Assembly (NCBI GenBank): GCA_910574185.1
Contig: CAJSZQ010000014.1
Location: 40,221 to 104,220, forward strand
Direction of reading: 5' to 3'
Source of the DNA: Lachnospiraceae bacterium
GTDB lineage: Bacteria; Bacillota; Clostridia; Lachnospirales; Lachnospiraceae
DNA: 64,000 nt
Below the pieces are notes generated by a model, which worked only from the letters and a program-made list of their open reading frames with translations, was not told the origin of the DNA and searched no databases. Numbering within the stretch: position 1 is the stretch's first letter; each line of letters begins with the position of its first letter. This document shows, piece after piece, positions 63,897-64,000 of the stretch. Both the position numbers and the translations under genes were made by a program.

Positions 63897-64000
63897 AACG
63901 TAATCCTTTTTGCTATCTGTATTTTTCAGACTTAAAGTATTTGATAACCTGTTCATCGATTATAAAATATCCAACCGTCATTCACCGCAGTTAAAAAAGC
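63895..64000 (-). repeat. Right copy of the inverted repeat, cut by the window edge
   Basis: The reverse complement of 63895-64000 equals 25984-26089 with no mismatch. TATAAT (minus strand) lies at 63959-63964 and the 32-bp dyad at 63938-63969. The last bases read GCTTTTTTAA on the minus strand, equal to the end of the HAD gene, so the repeat, or a larger duplication of operon B, may continue past 64000. Confidence 0.97.

Larger units (their letters stand above)
25984..64000. other. Candidate 38-kb invertible segment with two convergent half-operons
   Basis: Both ends carry the same perfect inverted repeat and both inner neighbours are sialyltransferase-like genes. From the left end all glycan genes read rightward to 47581; from the right end all read leftward to 49686. 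Each half has its own nonulosonate-type activation enzyme, flippase and polymerase-like protein. Inversion would exchange which half follows constant operon B. That the segment actually inverts is inference; sequence shows only the architecture. Confidence 0.55.

Noticed and set aside
1..64000. CRISPR arrays, tRNA or rRNA genes
   Set aside because: No regularly spaced repeat-spacer pattern, tRNA cloverleaf or rRNA segment was recognised; the only arrays are the 46-bp REP-like units and the GGTT tract.

Overview
The window looks like a Firmicutes chromosome, most likely a gut clostridium of the Lachnospiraceae type. Ribosome binding sites are strong AGGAGG-like, base composition is low to moderate GC, a CUT1 sugar ABC transporter sits at the left edge, and a LytR-CpsA-Psr (LCP) protein opens a very large capsule/surface-glycan locus. 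No lipid A or LPS core genes are seen. The genus cannot be fixed from the sequence alone.

Layout. (1) 1-1224: end of a sugar ABC transporter operon, closed by a clear terminator. (2) 1225-2845: a small serine recombinase gene lying between copies of a 46-bp REP-like repeat. (3) 2846-20120: constant glycan operon A: LCP ligase, membrane 4,6-dehydratase, PLP aminotransferase, priming phosphoglycosyltransferase, six glycosyltransferases, Wzy-like polymerase, Wzx flippase and a polytopic GT-C-like protein. (4) 20286-25993: constant operon B: WecE/RffA-type aminotransferase, epimerase, ArnC/DPM1-type glycosyltransferase, ATP-grasp ligase, HpcH-like lyase and HAD phosphatase. (5) 25984-64000: two long gene sets facing each other. 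The left set (+ strand, 26091-47581) carries a full legionaminic-acid-type pathway, a flippase and polymerase-like pair, and a deacetylase/GNAT/FkbH/ACP/MaoC/SDR acyl module. The right set (- strand, 63896-49686) carries its own sialyltransferase-like gene, CMP-sugar synthetase, pyruvyl transferase, flippase and polymerase-like pair, beta-propeller protein, SDR, acetyltransferase, FrhB-like protein, HMGL-like aldolase and sugar kinase. They meet at IS630 debris and a phase-variable acyltransferase.

The main discovery candidate: the two opposing sets are bordered by a perfect inverted repeat of at least 106 bp (25984-26089 and 63895-64000, the second cut by the window edge). Each copy holds the end of a leader, a TATAAT box and the ribosome binding site of a sialyltransferase-like gene, and a 32-bp imperfect dyad resembling a serine-invertase crossover site. 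Inversion of the 38-kb segment would replace one complete sugar/flippase/polymerase programme by the other next to the constant operons: a capsule-type switch by exchange of whole half-operons rather than of a promoter. The recombinase gene at 1565 is a possible, unproven actor.

Further switching is written on top of this. A (GGTT)13 tract lies inside the start of an O-acyltransferase gene, and a C6 tract frameshifts the sugar kinase gene just before its catalytic motif. Three flippase/polymerase-like pairs (constant, left, right) fit a modular surface polymer with a fixed backbone and exchangeable nonulosonate-type decorations; this functional reading is inference.
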